Origin: UBA1351 sp963677625 | GTDB lineage: Bacteria > Bacillota > Clostridia > Lachnospirales > Vallitaleaceae | Assembly: GCA_963677625.2 (NCBI GenBank) | Contig: CAXXSW010000012.1 | Location: forward strand, 248,001 to 312,000 | Length of the DNA: 64,000 nucleotides | Reading direction: 5' to 3' | Shown here: piece after piece, positions 52,070-60,222 of the stretch | Position numbering within the stretch: position 1 is the first letter of the stretch | Layout of the letters: every line of letters starts with the position of its first letter | The notes under the pieces: generated by a model | The model's database searches: none | Told to the model about the DNA's origin: nothing | What the model saw: only the letters and a program-made list of their open reading frames with translations | Made by a program: the position numbers and the translations under genes

Positions 52070-53833
52070 ATGAAAAGAATTGGACAAAGAATTATGTTAT
52101 ATTCACTGCTGATTGTATTTATTAGCGTGTTTATACTTCAGTTTTATAACTTTTTTGAACAATCAAATACAAGAGCTGTAGTAAAAGAACAGATGAGTAG
52201 GAACATTGAATCTGATTTTAAGGCCTTGATAAAAACTCAAGTAGAAACTATGGTGACGACTATTGAGGGCATGATTACCCAAATGGAGAAAGAGGGTAAG
52301 AGTGAGGATGAAATCAAAGAGATTATTGTAGAAACTGTTAGAAATACCACCTATGGAGAAACAGGTTATTTTTGGATAGATGATTCAAAAGGAAATAATG
52401 TTCTTTTACCACCCAAGCCGGAATCAGAAGGTAGTAATCGATATGATTTAAAAGATGATTATGGTAATATGTTAATTCAAGAGATTATTAAGGCTGGTAT
52501 GAACGGTGGAGGATATACAGAATACTGGTTCCCTAAACCGGATGAAGAAGAGCCTAGTCTTAAAATCAGTTATTCAATGTACATTGAAAAATTTGACTGG
52601 ATTCTTGGTACGGGGAATTATGTTGATGATGTGAACTCTGTTGCAGCAGAAGAGTTAAGTCGTATAGAAGAACATTTAGATGATGTAGCCCTTCGTTTAT
52701 TGGGTGGGGCAATCTTAATTTTGATTGTTATATTCATTGCCTCATATTTTGAAGGGAAGAATATAGCAAGGCCAATTGTAGAACTAAATAATATAATGAA
52801 AAAAGCACAACAAGGAGATTTAACCGTTACGTATCAAACGAATGTTAAAGATGAACGTGGACAGTTGGCAGTTGGCTTCAATCAGATGATTCAAAGTCTT
52901 CAGGTTATGACAAAAGATAATATGGGACTTAGTGACAAGCTATCATCGTCTTTTGTTGAAATAGAATCAATTGCAGATTCTATCCTTCAAAAATCTGAAC
53001 AAACTAGTCATACCATTACAAATATCAGTGAGGATATTGTTAGACAGGCAGAAGCTACTGAGGACGCTAATGAAAAAATTCATGATATTGTTAATAATTT
53101 AGATGAAATCAATACAAATATGAATGAAGCTCAAAACCAAGCTAATCTTAGTGTAGAAGCTATTAGTAACGGTCAGAAGAACATTGAACTTCAGCAAGAA
53201 AAAATGCGATTGAATGTTGAAGCTGCCAATGAAGCTACAAAAGCTATTAATCATTTGGCTGAAGTAGCTGAAGATATTGTTAACGTTATTGATGTTATCG
53301 AAGCCATTTCATCTCAGACTAATTTATTAGCCTTAAATGCTTCAATTGAGGCTGCAAGAGCTGGTGAAGCAGGCAAAGGATTTGCTGTTGTTGCAGATGA
53401 AATTCGGAAACTTGCAGAACAAACGATGGCTTCAACTAGCCAAATTAACGAAATCATAACACAAGTTAGGGATTCCGTAGATGTGGCAGTGTCTCAAATG
53501 GAGGTATCAAAATCCACTGTGGCGGCTCAAGAAGAAGCCATGATCTTAAGTGTTAAAGGGTTTGAAGATATTTCCAGAGCGGTACAAATAATTAATGAAA
53601 ATGTTAATACGACAGCCTATAAGGCGTATAATGTTAATAAGAATGCTAATACAGCTTCCCAACAAATGAATGAAGTATCGCAGATTGCAGCTTCTACTTC
53701 TGAGGGCATGGATTTGGTATCTAATAATGCTGCTAAGCAGGCAGATGAAGTATCGAGTATTGATCTTTATATAAAAGGTGTCTCGGAGTTAATTGAGTCT
53801 TTAGGAGATAGTGTTAAGCGATTTAAACTTTAA
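52070..53833 (+). CDS. Methyl-accepting chemotaxis protein with Cache sensor
   Basis: This 587-residue receptor has a transmembrane helix (about 9-29), an extracytoplasmic single-Cache domain (about 40-205; GETGYFWIDDSKGN, YTEYWFPKPDEEEP, YSMYIEKFDWILGTGNYVDDV), a second helix (about 209-228), a HAMP domain (about 229-282) and a signalling domain whose tip reads SSQTNLLALNASIEAARAGE. Its ligand is unknown. It lies inside the HydS-Rnf region with AGGAGG before the start, and a terminator follows. The cytoplasmic part probably signals to CheA encoded elsewhere; CheR is at 6986. Confidence 0.95.
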   Translation: MKRIGQRIMLYSLLIVFISVFILQFYNFFEQSNTRAVVKEQMSRNIESDFKALIKTQVETMVTTIEGMITQMEKEGKSEDEIKEIIVETVRNTTYGETGYFWIDDSKGNNVLLPPKPESEGSNRYDLKDDYGNMLIQEIIKAGMNGGGYTEYWFPKPDEEEPSLKISYSMYIEKFDWILGTGNYVDDVNSVAAEELSRIEEHLDDVALRLLGGAILILIVIFIASYFEGKNIARPIVELNNIMKKAQQGDLTVTYQTNVKDERGQLAVGFNQMIQSLQVMTKDNMGLSDKLSSSFVEIESIADSILQKSEQTSHTITNISEDIVRQAEATEDANEKIHDIVNNLDEINTNMNEAQNQANLSVEAISNGQKNIELQQEKMRLNVEAANEATKAINHLAEVAEDIVNVIDVIEAISSQTNLLALNASIEAARAGEAGKGFAVVADEIRKLAEQTMASTSQINEIITQVRDSVDVAVSQMEVSKSTVAAQEEAMILSVKGFEDISRAVQIINENVNTTAYKAYNVNKNANTASQQMNEVSQIAASTSEGMDLVSNNAAKQADEVSSIDLYIKGVSELIESLGDSVKRFKL

Positions 53834-53853
53834 TGGATTTACAGTATGAATAA

Positions 53854-53890
53854 AAAATACATGCCTCAAAGGAGGCATGTATTTTAAAGT
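53854..53890 (+). terminator. Intrinsic terminator after the chemoreceptor gene
   Basis: A 13-bp perfect stem (AAAATACATGCCT at 53854-53866 with 53873-53885) with a 6-nt loop ends in ATTTT. It separates the module from the next ATPase gene. Confidence 0.75.
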
Positions 53891-53961
53891 CTAAATTTTA
53901 TAGTTGTATGAAGGCTCTTGCTTATATAAATAAGTGTTGACTAAAGAAAAGGAGATAACCT

Positions 53962-54504
53962 GTGAAGGAACTAGCTTATCATGTATTGGACATAGCCAAT
54001 AATAGCGTTAGAGGGAAAGCTTCTAACATAAAAATTATGGTAGATGAGAATATTATAGATAATCAATTAATCATAAGCATTGAGGATGATGGGGTAGGAA
54101 TCCCACCGGAAATCCTCAAATCAATTAAAGATCCATTTACAACGTCGAGAACGATGCGGAAAGTAGGCTTAGGTATACCTTTTCTCAATGACACATGTGT
54201 CTTTTGCAATGGAGGATTGGAAATTGAGTCCCATCTTGGAAGTGGAACAAGGGTAAGAGCCTGGATGGAATATGCACATATAGATAGGCCGCCTCTTGGT
54301 AATATAGTATCTAGTGTGACAACTTTGATTACGTCGGAAGAAGCTATAAATATTCAATATGAGCATATAATTAATGGAAAGAAATTTAGTGTGTCAACTA
54401 AAGAACTAAAAGCTATTCTTGGACAAGTACCATTAAATCAAGTAGAAGTAGTATTATGGCTAAAAGAGTATATAAAAGAGAATATTGAAGAGTTAAAAAA
54501 ATAA
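53962..54504 (+). CDS. GHKL (histidine-kinase-like) ATPase of the hydrogenase-cluster type
   Basis: This 180-residue protein has the N box VLDIANNSVRGKASNI, the G1 box EDDGVGIPPE and the G2-like segment TTSRTMRKVGLGIPFLND, then a C-terminal extension containing EYAHIDRPPLGNI. There is no dimerisation or phosphoacceptor His domain, so it is not a full sensor kinase. Similar small ATPases occur within clostridial hydABC clusters. The start is a GTG with AAAGGAGATAACCT upstream. It is flanked by terminators and so is a single-gene unit just before rnf. Confidence 0.85.
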   Translation: MKELAYHVLDIANNSVRGKASNIKIMVDENIIDNQLIISIEDDGVGIPPEILKSIKDPFTTSRTMRKVGLGIPFLNDTCVFCNGGLEIESHLGSGTRVRAWMEYAHIDRPPLGNIVSSVTTLITSEEAINIQYEHIINGKKFSVSTKELKAILGQVPLNQVEVVLWLKEYIKENIEELKK

Positions 54505-54515
54505 CAATTTCTAGC

Positions 54516-54546
54516 AAAAAACAGGGTAAAAATCCTGTTTTTTCTA
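54516..54546 (+). terminator. Intrinsic terminator before the rnf regulatory region
   Basis: AAAAAACAGG (54516-54525) pairs with CCTGTTTTTT (54534-54543), which supplies the T run. Confidence 0.8.
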
Positions 54547-54552
54547 TTATTT

Positions 54553-54608
54553 GCACATTGTATACACCATACAAAATGCCGCAAACCCTATAGAATAGGC
54601 GTTTCTGC
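54553..54608 (+). promoter_or_regulatory. Interrupted palindrome and a second hairpin upstream of rnfC
   Basis: TTGTAT (54558-54563) and ATACAA (54569-54574) are spaced by 5 bp, and the symmetry continues outward with GCA (54553-54555) and TGC (54577-54579). The next element, AAACCCTAT (54583-54591) with ATAGG and GTTT (54595-54604), is a 9-bp stem with one bulge. Both lie upstream of the predicted rnf promoter and resemble protein-binding sites. The core differs from the Rex consensus. Operator function is inference. Confidence 0.5.
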
Positions 54609-54621
54609 CTTTAAAAGCGAC

Positions 54622-54651
54622 TTGTAAATAATTTAACTTTTCTTGTAAAAT
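54622..54651 (+). promoter_or_regulatory. Candidate promoter of the rnf operon
   Basis: TTGTAA (54622-54627) and TAAAAT (54646-54651) are 18 bp apart, leaving a leader of about 60 nt before rnfC with ribosome binding site CAGGGGGTTACGA. Confidence 0.5.
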
Positions 54652-54716
54652 AAGCACGAATCAGTTATTATAAATAGGACAAATTTTATTAAATTTTATG
54701 CCACAGGGGGTTACGA

Positions 54717-56057
54717 ATGTCTAACTTAACATTTAAAAAAGGTATTCACCCGAAACATGCAAAGCGTCAAACTAAAGACAAAGTCATAGAGTATATACTT
54801 CCTAAGGGAGATGTAACCATTATGCTTCAACAGCATATTGGTGCTCCATGTAAGCCTTTAGTTAAACCTGGCGACCTAGTATTAGTCGGCCAGAAGATTG
54901 GTGATTCAGACGCATTTGTTAGTGCGCCGGTACACAGCTCAGTTTCAGGTAAAGTAAAGAAGATTACCGAAGTATTACATCCTAGCGGCTCAAAGCTGCC
55001 AGGTATCATCATTGAAAATGATGGAGAGTATAAAGAAGTGGAAATGATCCCTAAGGATCCGTATTCCATGGACAAGGATGAGATTCTTTCAACAATTAGA
55101 GAAGCAGGAATTGTTGGAATGGGAGGTGCTGGTTTTCCGACTTTCATAAAATTAAACCCACCAAACAGCGATGAAATTGATCATATTATTATTAATGGTG
55201 CCGAGTGTGAACCGTACTTGACATCAGACCATAGAGTCATGCTTGAAGAAACAGATAGGGTTGTGTTAGGTTTATCTGTTATCTTACATATGTTTCCTAA
55301 AGCAAAAGGTGTTATTGCTATTGAGGACAATAAGCCTGATGCTATTGAAGCTATGGAGAAAGCTGTTGCCAAGTTTAAGAAGGAATCGAATCAACCTGTT
55401 GCTCAGAATATATCAGTGGCAGTACTTGCCGCCAAATATCCACAAGGAGCTGAAAAACAGCTTATCTATTCTGTAACCAAGCGTGAAGTACCTTCTGGAA
55501 AGCTTCCTGCAGAAGCTAAATGTATCGTTCAGAATATTGATACTGTAGTCGCCATTCATAGGGCTTTCTTTAGAGGCCGTCCTTTGATGCGCCGCGTAGT
55601 AACGCTTTCTGGTGAAAACGTAACTAATCCAGGTAACTATAAATGTAAGATTGGTACATCCTATAGAGAACTTATTGAACATGCAGGCGGTAAGATAGAA
55701 GAATCGAAAAAGATTATTTCAGGTGGTCCCATGATGGGGATAGCACTTTTCAGTGTTGATATGCCTATTATTAAAACTTCATCATCTATTTTACTGCTGT
55801 CAGAAAATGAAATGCATATGGGCGAAGAAAGTCCTTGTATCCGTTGTGGTAAATGTGTTGAAGCCTGTCCAATGAGTTTATTGCCACTAGAACTTGACAA
55901 ATTTGCTAGGAATAACGCTAAAGAACAGTTTGAAACTTATAAAGGGCTTAACTGTATCGAATGTGGTTCTTGTTCTTTTGTGTGTCCATCTAAACGTCAT
56001 ATCGTCCAGGCTATTCGAACAACTAGGCGTACCATTATGGCAGAGAAGAGAAAATAG
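54717..56057 (+). CDS. rnfC: Rnf complex subunit C
   Basis: RnfC is the cytoplasmic NADH/NAD+-reacting subunit of the ion-translocating ferredoxin:NAD+ oxidoreductase. The 446-residue protein has the N-terminal biotinyl-like segment (HIGAPCKPLVKPGD), the nucleotide/FMN-binding Rossmann region (GIVGMGGAGFPTFIKL, INGAECEPYLTSDHR), an SLBB domain, and two [4Fe-4S] motifs near the end (CIRCGKCVEACP, CIECGSCSFVCP). It is the first gene of rnfCDGEAB. Confidence 0.96.
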   Translation: MSNLTFKKGIHPKHAKRQTKDKVIEYILPKGDVTIMLQQHIGAPCKPLVKPGDLVLVGQKIGDSDAFVSAPVHSSVSGKVKKITEVLHPSGSKLPGIIIENDGEYKEVEMIPKDPYSMDKDEILSTIREAGIVGMGGAGFPTFIKLNPPNSDEIDHIIINGAECEPYLTSDHRVMLEETDRVVLGLSVILHMFPKAKGVIAIEDNKPDAIEAMEKAVAKFKKESNQPVAQNISVAVLAAKYPQGAEKQLIYSVTKREVPSGKLPAEAKCIVQNIDTVVAIHRAFFRGRPLMRRVVTLSGENVTNPGNYKCKIGTSYRELIEHAGGKIEESKKIISGGPMMGIALFSVDMPIIKTSSSILLLSENEMHMGEESPCIRCGKCVEACPMSLLPLELDKFARNNAKEQFETYKGLNCIECGSCSFVCPSKRHIVQAIRTTRRTIMAEKRK

Positions 56058-56068
56058 AGGAGGTTATT

Positions 56069-57082
56069 ATGTCAGAACTTAACATCGTATCATCATCTCC
56101 TCATGTTAGATCAAAGGACACAACACCTAATCTCATGAGAGATGTTATTATTGCACTTATTCCGGCAACATTAGTCGGTTTATATGTATTTGGTTTAGCT
56201 GCTTTATTTACTTTAGTCCTTTCAACAGCCAGTGCCATATTTTTTGAATGGCTTTATCAGAAGCTGACAAAAGGAAGGTCTTCTATTGGAGATTATTCGG
56301 CTGCTGTTACAGGACTATTATTAGGTCTTAACCTTCCAGCCGCTTTACCAGTTCTTCCTAATGCAGCCGCAGATACTACCATGGTTGATTTCTTAGTACC
56401 ATTTACAGTTCCTATACTTGGTAGCGCATTTGCCATTATTATAGTTAAGCAACTTTTTGGTGGTATTGGTCATAATTTTATGAACCCTGCCCTTGGTGCA
56501 AGAGCTTTTCTTATTGTGTCTTTTGCCAACCACATGACAAGTTGGAAAACGATTAAGCCTGTTTTTAGTAGTGTAGATGCTGTATCGGGAGCCACTGTTA
56601 TGGGTATGCTCAAACATGGTGATGTTATTGGACCTAGTGTTCTAGATGCCTTTATAGGTACTATCGGAGGTTCAATTGGTGAGGTTTCAGCTCTTGCCTT
56701 AATTATTGGTGGTATATATTTAGTAGTTAAAAAGGTAATATCATACCATATTCCGGTTTTTTATATTGGAACAGTAGCGATTTTTATGACTTTGGCATCT
56801 TTATTTGGAAGTAAAGGTTTTGATCCTGCTTTTCTAGGCTATCAATTGTTCGGTGGTGGATTAATGATTGGTGCCATTTTCATGGCAACTGATTATGTGT
56901 CTTCTCCAATGACAACGCTTGGTAAGATAATATATGCAATTAGCTGTGGAGTGATTACTTCTCTAATTCGTCTAGTAGGGTCTTACCCAGAAGGTGTTTC
57001 ATTTGCTATCATTATTATGAACCTTGCAGTACCACTTATTAATAGGTACACAATACCAAGATGTTTTGGGGAGGAGGAATAG
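56069..57082 (+). CDS. rnfD: Rnf complex subunit D
   Basis: RnfD is an integral membrane subunit with covalently bound FMN and a likely role in Na+ or H+ movement. The 337-residue protein has about ten hydrophobic segments. The FMN attachment motif is in DAVSGATVMGML, where the Thr of SGAT is the expected site. SPHVRSKDTTPNLMRDVIIALIP is the typical N-terminus. AGAGGAGG precedes the start. Confidence 0.96.
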   Translation: MSELNIVSSSPHVRSKDTTPNLMRDVIIALIPATLVGLYVFGLAALFTLVLSTASAIFFEWLYQKLTKGRSSIGDYSAAVTGLLLGLNLPAALPVLPNAAADTTMVDFLVPFTVPILGSAFAIIIVKQLFGGIGHNFMNPALGARAFLIVSFANHMTSWKTIKPVFSSVDAVSGATVMGMLKHGDVIGPSVLDAFIGTIGGSIGEVSALALIIGGIYLVVKKVISYHIPVFYIGTVAIFMTLASLFGSKGFDPAFLGYQLFGGGLMIGAIFMATDYVSSPMTTLGKIIYAISCGVITSLIRLVGSYPEGVSFAIIIMNLAVPLINRYTIPRCFGEEE

Positions 57083-57083
57083 T

Positions 57084-57671
57084 ATGAAAACAAGTTTGAT
57101 TATCAAAAACGCTTTAATACTCTTCGCTATTACTCTTATTGCTGGTGGTCTCCTTGGATTTACATTTAATGCAACCGCGGATGCTAGGGAATATCAAGCT
57201 AAGCTAAAGACTGAAGTTGCTCTAAATGCGGTACTTTCGGATTCGAAATTCACTGAAGAGGTGGTTAAAGGCAGTCCTAGTTTTATAACGAATATATATG
57301 CTGGCAACACTGCTGAGGATGGCTCGGGCGATTTAACGGGATATGCATTCAAGTTAGAGACAACAGAGGGATATGGTGACAAGATAATCTTAATGGTAGG
57401 CTTTAGCAGTGAAGGAACAATCAGTGGTATTGACATCATTAGTCATACAGAGACACCTGGATTAGGTGCTAAAGCTGATGAAGGTGATTTTAAGAATCAA
57501 TTTGCTGGCAAGGCAATTGAAACCTTGACTGTTGTCAAAGGTGGCGGAAGCCAACCTCAGGATATAGATGCCATTGGTGGTGCTACAATTACATCTAGCG
57601 CTGTTACAAAAGCAGTTAATGAAGCAATAGATTACTATAATACAAATCTTTTAAAGGGGGCTAAGAAATGA
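57084..57671 (+). CDS. rnfG: Rnf complex subunit G
   Basis: RnfG carries a covalent FMN on the outer side of the membrane. From ATG 57084 (site GAGGAGGAAT) the protein has 195 residues, with one N-terminal membrane helix (about 8-27) and an FMN-binding domain. The attachment motif is DAIGGATITSSAV; the usual Ser of SGAT is Gly, the Thr is kept. The 60-bp longer frame from 57024 inside rnfD is not supported. Its stop overlaps the rnfE start by 4 bp. Confidence 0.95.
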   Translation: MKTSLIIKNALILFAITLIAGGLLGFTFNATADAREYQAKLKTEVALNAVLSDSKFTEEVVKGSPSFITNIYAGNTAEDGSGDLTGYAFKLETTEGYGDKIILMVGFSSEGTISGIDIISHTETPGLGAKADEGDFKNQFAGKAIETLTVVKGGGSQPQDIDAIGGATITSSAVTKAVNEAIDYYNTNLLKGAKK

Positions 57672-58270
57672 GTTCAATAGGTAAACAACTTCGTCAGGGA
57701 ATCGTTGATGAAAACCCGGTACTTGTTCAAGTCCTTGGTATGTGTCCAACCTTGGCTGTAACTTCTAGTGCCTCAAATGGTATGGGGATGGGCCTGGCAA
57801 CGACAGCGGTTCTTATTGGTTCCAACTTGGTTATCTCCTTGCTTAGAAATATTATTCCATCAAAAGTGCGTATTCCTGCCTTTATTGTAGTTATTGCTAC
57901 TTTTGTTACTATGATTGATTTATTGTTACAAAGCTATATTCAATCTCTTTACGATGCTTTAGGGTTATTTATTCCCCTAATCGTTGTAAACTGTATTGTA
58001 TTGGGTCGGGCTGAAGCCTTTGCATCTAAACGTAGTGCTTTTGAATCTGCTGTTGACGGTCTTTCCATGGGCCTTGGTTTTACCTTGGCATTAACTATTC
58101 TTGGTTCACTACGTGAACTTTTAGGTGCGGGATCAATATTTGGTTTTCAATTGTTGTCAAAAAGCTGGTACCAGCCAATTACTGTTTTTGTTTTAGCCCC
58201 AGGTGCTTTTATTGCACTAGGTTTCCTTTTTGCAGGATTCAACGGACTAAAAGAAAAGCTCAATCGATAG
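57668..58270 (+). CDS. rnfE: Rnf complex subunit E
   Basis: RnfE is one of two homologous six-helix membrane subunits that hold an intramembrane FeS centre. The 200-residue protein shows ENPVLVQVLGMCPTLAVTSSA with the conserved Cys, and VVNCIVLGRAEAFASK with the second. It pairs with RnfA, encoded next. Confidence 0.96.
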   Translation: MSSIGKQLRQGIVDENPVLVQVLGMCPTLAVTSSASNGMGMGLATTAVLIGSNLVISLLRNIIPSKVRIPAFIVVIATFVTMIDLLLQSYIQSLYDALGLFIPLIVVNCIVLGRAEAFASKRSAFESAVDGLSMGLGFTLALTILGSLRELLGAGSIFGFQLLSKSWYQPITVFVLAPGAFIALGFLFAGFNGLKEKLNR

Positions 58271-58279
58271 GAGGGGCAT

Positions 58280-58873
58280 ATGGAATTTATATTGATTTTT
58301 ATTAGTGCGGTATTAGTTAACAATATCGTACTGTCAAGATTTTTAGGTGTATGTCCTTTCCTAGGCGTATCTAAAAAAGTAGAAACTTCACTTGGTATGG
58401 GAATGGCAGTTACTTTTGTTATGACCCTTGCTTCTTTGATTTCATATATCGTTTATAACTTTATTCTTGAACCATTGGAGATTGAATACTTAAGTACAAT
58501 TGCATTTATTCTTGTTATTGCTTCCTTGGTTCAATTGGTTGAGATGGTTATTCAGAAGACGTCACCATCCCTTTATCAGGCCCTTGGTGTTTATCTTCCT
58601 CTGATTACAACAAACTGTGCAGTTTTAGGTATAGCCATTATAAATATGAATAAAGGTATCCAGACTGATGGTGAATTTGGCTTGATTCATTCAGTTGTAA
58701 ATGGTTTTGGTACGGCTGTAGGCTTTACATTGGCTATCGTGCTTCTTGCCGGTATTCGTGAGCATATTGAATTTAGCCCAATACCCAAACACTTTAAAGG
58801 TTACCCAATTGTTTTGATTACAGCAGGTCTTATGGCTATTGCCTTTTTAGGATTTGCAGGAATGATTAAATAA
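58280..58873 (+). CDS. rnfA: Rnf complex subunit A
   Basis: RnfA is the second of the paired membrane subunits. In 197 residues it has NNIVLSRFLGVCPFLGVSKK and TTNCAVLGIAIINMN, each with the conserved Cys that coordinates the intramembrane iron centre. It has six hydrophobic segments. GAGGGGC lies upstream. Confidence 0.97.
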   Translation: MEFILIFISAVLVNNIVLSRFLGVCPFLGVSKKVETSLGMGMAVTFVMTLASLISYIVYNFILEPLEIEYLSTIAFILVIASLVQLVEMVIQKTSPSLYQALGVYLPLITTNCAVLGIAIINMNKGIQTDGEFGLIHSVVNGFGTAVGFTLAIVLLAGIREHIEFSPIPKHFKGYPIVLITAGLMAIAFLGFAGMIK

Positions 58874-58883
58874 GGAGGAAAAC

Positions 58884-59687
58884 ATGGACGTACAAAGTAT
58901 GATTTTCGCTGCCATCAGTATTGGTGGATTGGGTCTTCTTTTTGGACTAGGTCTTGGTGTTGCAGCAAAGGTCTTTGAAGTAAAGGTTGATCCTCTTATT
59001 CCTGTTGTGAGGGATGCACTACCTGGTGCTAACTGTGGTGCTTGTGGTTTTGCAGGGTGTGATGCCTATGCAAAGGCTGTTGTTGAAGAAGGCGCCCAAG
59101 TGACCATGTGTCCTGTTGGAGGCTCAGACCTAGTTAAAGAGCTTAGTAAGATAATGGGTGTTGAAGCGGTAGAGGTTGCTAAACAAGTGGCTTATATTAA
59201 GTGTCAGGGTACCTGTGACCGTGCTAAAGAGAAATATGAATACTCTGGTGTGATGGATTGTAAAAATGCAGCCTTTCTTCAAGGTAAGGGGTCAAAAGGT
59301 TGCGAATATGGTTGCCTTGGCCTTGGTTCCTGTGTTACCGCTTGTGACTTTGGCGCAATTGACATTATAGATGGTATTGCTGTCATAAATAAAGACAAGT
59401 GTGTAGCTTGTGGAAGATGTGTTCTTGAATGTCCTAAGAACTTAATAGAAATGGTTCCAGATGATAGTAAGGTTCGTGTTGCTTGTGCTTCTCTTGACAA
59501 AGGTAAGCCTGTAAAAGAGAACTGTGCAACAGGATGTATTGCTTGCCGTATGTGTGTTAAGGCTTGTGAATATGATGCTATCGTCGTTGAAAACAATATC
59601 GCACGAATAGATTATGAAAAATGTACCCAATGTGGTGCTTGTGTTGAAAAATGTCCTACAAAGGCTATTGTTGACTATAGGTTATAA
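58884..59687 (+). CDS. rnfB: Rnf complex subunit B
   Basis: RnfB takes electrons from ferredoxin. The 267-residue protein has one N-terminal membrane helix (about 5-25), an Fe-S domain (ANCGACGFAGCDAYA...CPVGG), a middle region with further Cys (GTCDRAK, GCEYGCLGLGSCVTACDFGAI) and three ferredoxin motifs (CVACGRCVLECP, CIACRMCVKAC, CTQCGACVEKCP). It ends the operon and is followed by a terminator. Confidence 0.97.
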   Translation: MDVQSMIFAAISIGGLGLLFGLGLGVAAKVFEVKVDPLIPVVRDALPGANCGACGFAGCDAYAKAVVEEGAQVTMCPVGGSDLVKELSKIMGVEAVEVAKQVAYIKCQGTCDRAKEKYEYSGVMDCKNAAFLQGKGSKGCEYGCLGLGSCVTACDFGAIDIIDGIAVINKDKCVACGRCVLECPKNLIEMVPDDSKVRVACASLDKGKPVKENCATGCIACRMCVKACEYDAIVVENNIARIDYEKCTQCGACVEKCPTKAIVDYRL

Positions 59688-59722
59688 TTTCAGAAAATTT
59701 GCATCAATATGTACATATGAAG

Positions 59723-59750
59723 AACGTCAGTACTTACTGGCGTTTTTTTA
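59723..59750 (+). terminator. Intrinsic terminator of the rnf operon
   Basis: AACGTCAG (59723-59730) pairs with CTGGCGTT (59737-59744, one G-U) around a 6-nt loop, followed by a T run. A second, weaker hairpin (GAAC..GAGG with CCTC..GTTC) lies at about 59766-59789. Confidence 0.85.
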
Positions 59751-59891
59751 TTCTAATAGCAAAGCGAACGAGGTGGAGCCTCTTTGTTCTTCTATATACA
59801 TGAGTTGCTGCTTATATAGTTTTATATAAGCGGAATTGATTATAATCCAGGATAAAAGTCTATGTATTTCATTACAAAACACTTACAACCG

Positions 59892-59920
59892 TTGTTTTCA
59901 CTATATAATTATGATAGAAT
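59892..59920 (+). promoter_or_regulatory. Promoter of the DUF4321-maf-radC-mre cluster
   Basis: TTGTTT (59892-59897) and TAGAAT (59915-59920) are 17 bp apart, with an extended -10 TG at 59912-59913. The architecture is like that of the rimP promoter. Confidence 0.6.
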
Positions 59921-59955
59921 GTAACGGACAAAATATAATGGGAAGGATGAATAAC

Positions 59956-60222
59956 ATGGCGAATTCTAGACGGAGCGGAAAGAATGGATGGTCCTTGTTT
60001 TTATTGATTTTAGCAGGAATTGTCATTGGAAGCCTTATAGGGGAATTAGCTTCAAATGTAGCATTCCTAAATTGGTTAGGTAAAGGATATTCCTTTGGTT
60101 TGCAAGATGCCATTAATCTGGATCTTCAGATTATGACTTTGGTATTTGGTATTAAATTTAGAATAACTGTTGCAAGTATTGTTGGTATAGGACTTGCTAT
60201 TTTTGCATATAGAAAGATATGA
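59956..60222 (+). CDS. DUF4321 small membrane protein
   Basis: This 88-residue protein has a basic N-terminus and two hydrophobic segments (about 14-33 and 66-86), with a short GYSFGLQDAINLDLQIMTLVFG stretch between. It matches the DUF4321 family of Clostridia, found just before maf; its function is unknown. ATG 59956 follows AAGGATG. Its stop overlaps the maf start (ATGA). Confidence 0.85.
   Translation: MANSRRSGKNGWSLFLLILAGIVIGSLIGELASNVAFLNWLGKGYSFGLQDAINLDLQIMTLVFGIKFRITVASIVGIGLAIFAYRKI

Noticed and set aside
54553..54579. Rex operator before rnfC
   Set aside because: The arms TTGTAT/ATACAA with 5-bp spacing do not match the Rex consensus well enough to name the regulator; it is reported only as an unnamed palindrome.
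54576..54630. Possible c-di-GMP-I riboswitch before rnfC (GCAAACC, a small hairpin, then GG)
   Set aside because: The first part resembles the aptamer, but the second half lacks the ACGCAAAGCC segment, the tetraloop receptor and the conserved 3' helix.
59614..59829. Small + strand frame over the end of rnfB and the following gap
   Set aside because: It starts inside rnfB in another frame, runs through the terminator and has no ribosome binding site.
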